NCBI GenBank assembly: GCA_023423605.1
Contig: JAFAFF010000298.1
Coordinates: 1 to 5,909, forward strand
DNA: 5,909 bases
Direction of reading: 5' to 3'
Source: Pseudomonadota bacterium
GTDB lineage: Bacteria > Pseudomonadota > Gammaproteobacteria > Xanthomonadales > Xanthomonadaceae
The notes under the pieces are model-generated. The model ran no database searches, had not been told where the DNA came from, and saw only the letters and a program-made list of their open reading frames with translations. Below, in pieces: positions 5,838-5,909 of the stretch (position 1 is the stretch's first letter; each line of letters starts with the position of its first letter). A program made the position numbers and the translations under genes.

Positions 5838-5909
5838 ATGCGTGTTGAGCCCGCCGACATCGAAGCCCTGTTCGACGCCATTCCGGACGTTCTGTTCTTC
5901 ATCAAGGAC
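5838..5909 (+). CDS. N-terminal 24 residues of a probable PAS-domain (regulatory) protein, cut by window end
   Basis: The frame opens at ATG 5838 and stays open to the last base. The peptide has the pattern IEALFDAIPDVLFFIKD at residues 8-24, typical of the start of a PAS sensor domain (a helix, then a D-x-hydrophobic-FF-x-K-D strand). Proteins beginning this way in Xanthomonadaceae are, from memory, often PAS-AraC transcription regulators, but sensor kinases and diguanylate cyclases also start with PAS, so the output domain is unknown. There is no Shine-Dalgarno sequence before the ATG; instead a -10-like TATGCT ends 6 nt upstream. Divergence from katE makes it a candidate regulator of the catalase block. 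Confidence that this is a gene start is moderate because only 72 bases are visible. Confidence 0.6.
   Translation, partial: MRVEPADIEALFDAIPDVLFFIKD

Overview
The window (about 65% G+C by eye) looks like chromosomal DNA of a gammaproteobacterium of the Xanthomonadaceae, most likely Stenotrophomonas or a close relative. This rests on the style of the encoded proteins, the near absence of A/T-ending codons and remembered resemblance of the gene products; no database search was possible. There are no insertion sequences, phage genes, tRNA or rRNA genes, CRISPR arrays or other signs of recent transfer.

Layout, left to right. (1) Positions 2-688, plus strand: the C-terminal half of purA (adenylosuccinate synthase), followed by a perfect 14-bp GNRA-loop hairpin that probably ends its transcript. 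(2) Positions 828-1262, plus strand: a small flavin-binding-type general stress protein of the pyridoxamine-phosphate-oxidase-like fold; its Shine-Dalgarno sequence sits inside a small hairpin. (3) Positions 1282-5739, minus strand: four genes in one direction, in the order katE (clade-2 large catalase with C-terminal DJ-1/PfpI-like domain), a 196-residue protein with a small conserved N-terminal domain and a long histone-H1-like Lys/Ala tail, a secreted L,D-transpeptidase with peptidoglycan-binding and LysM-like domains, and a membrane-anchored M23 (LytM-type) peptidase. The gaps are 20, 89 and 5 nt. katE with the histone-like gene and the transpeptidase with the peptidase therefore look like two tight pairs, which may or may not form one transcript. 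(4) From 5838, plus strand: the first 24 codons of a protein that looks like a PAS-domain protein, divergent from katE and cut by the window end.

How the genes may work together. KatE destroys hydrogen peroxide and the neighbouring basic protein could coat or compact DNA, so the pair reads as a chromosome-protection unit for stress or stationary phase. The next two genes act on peptidoglycan outside the cytoplasm, one making L,D-crosslinks or attachments and the other being a predicted endopeptidase; remodelling the wall is also a stationary-phase activity. The divergent PAS protein is a candidate regulator of this block. These functional links are inference from gene order.

I found no clearly new system. 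The best leads are the catalase/histone-tail pairing (with a basic tail on the catalase itself), a Cys in place of the His that is cross-linked to the haem-ligand Tyr in E. coli HPII, the Shine-Dalgarno-sequestering hairpin, and a possible leaderless start for the PAS protein.
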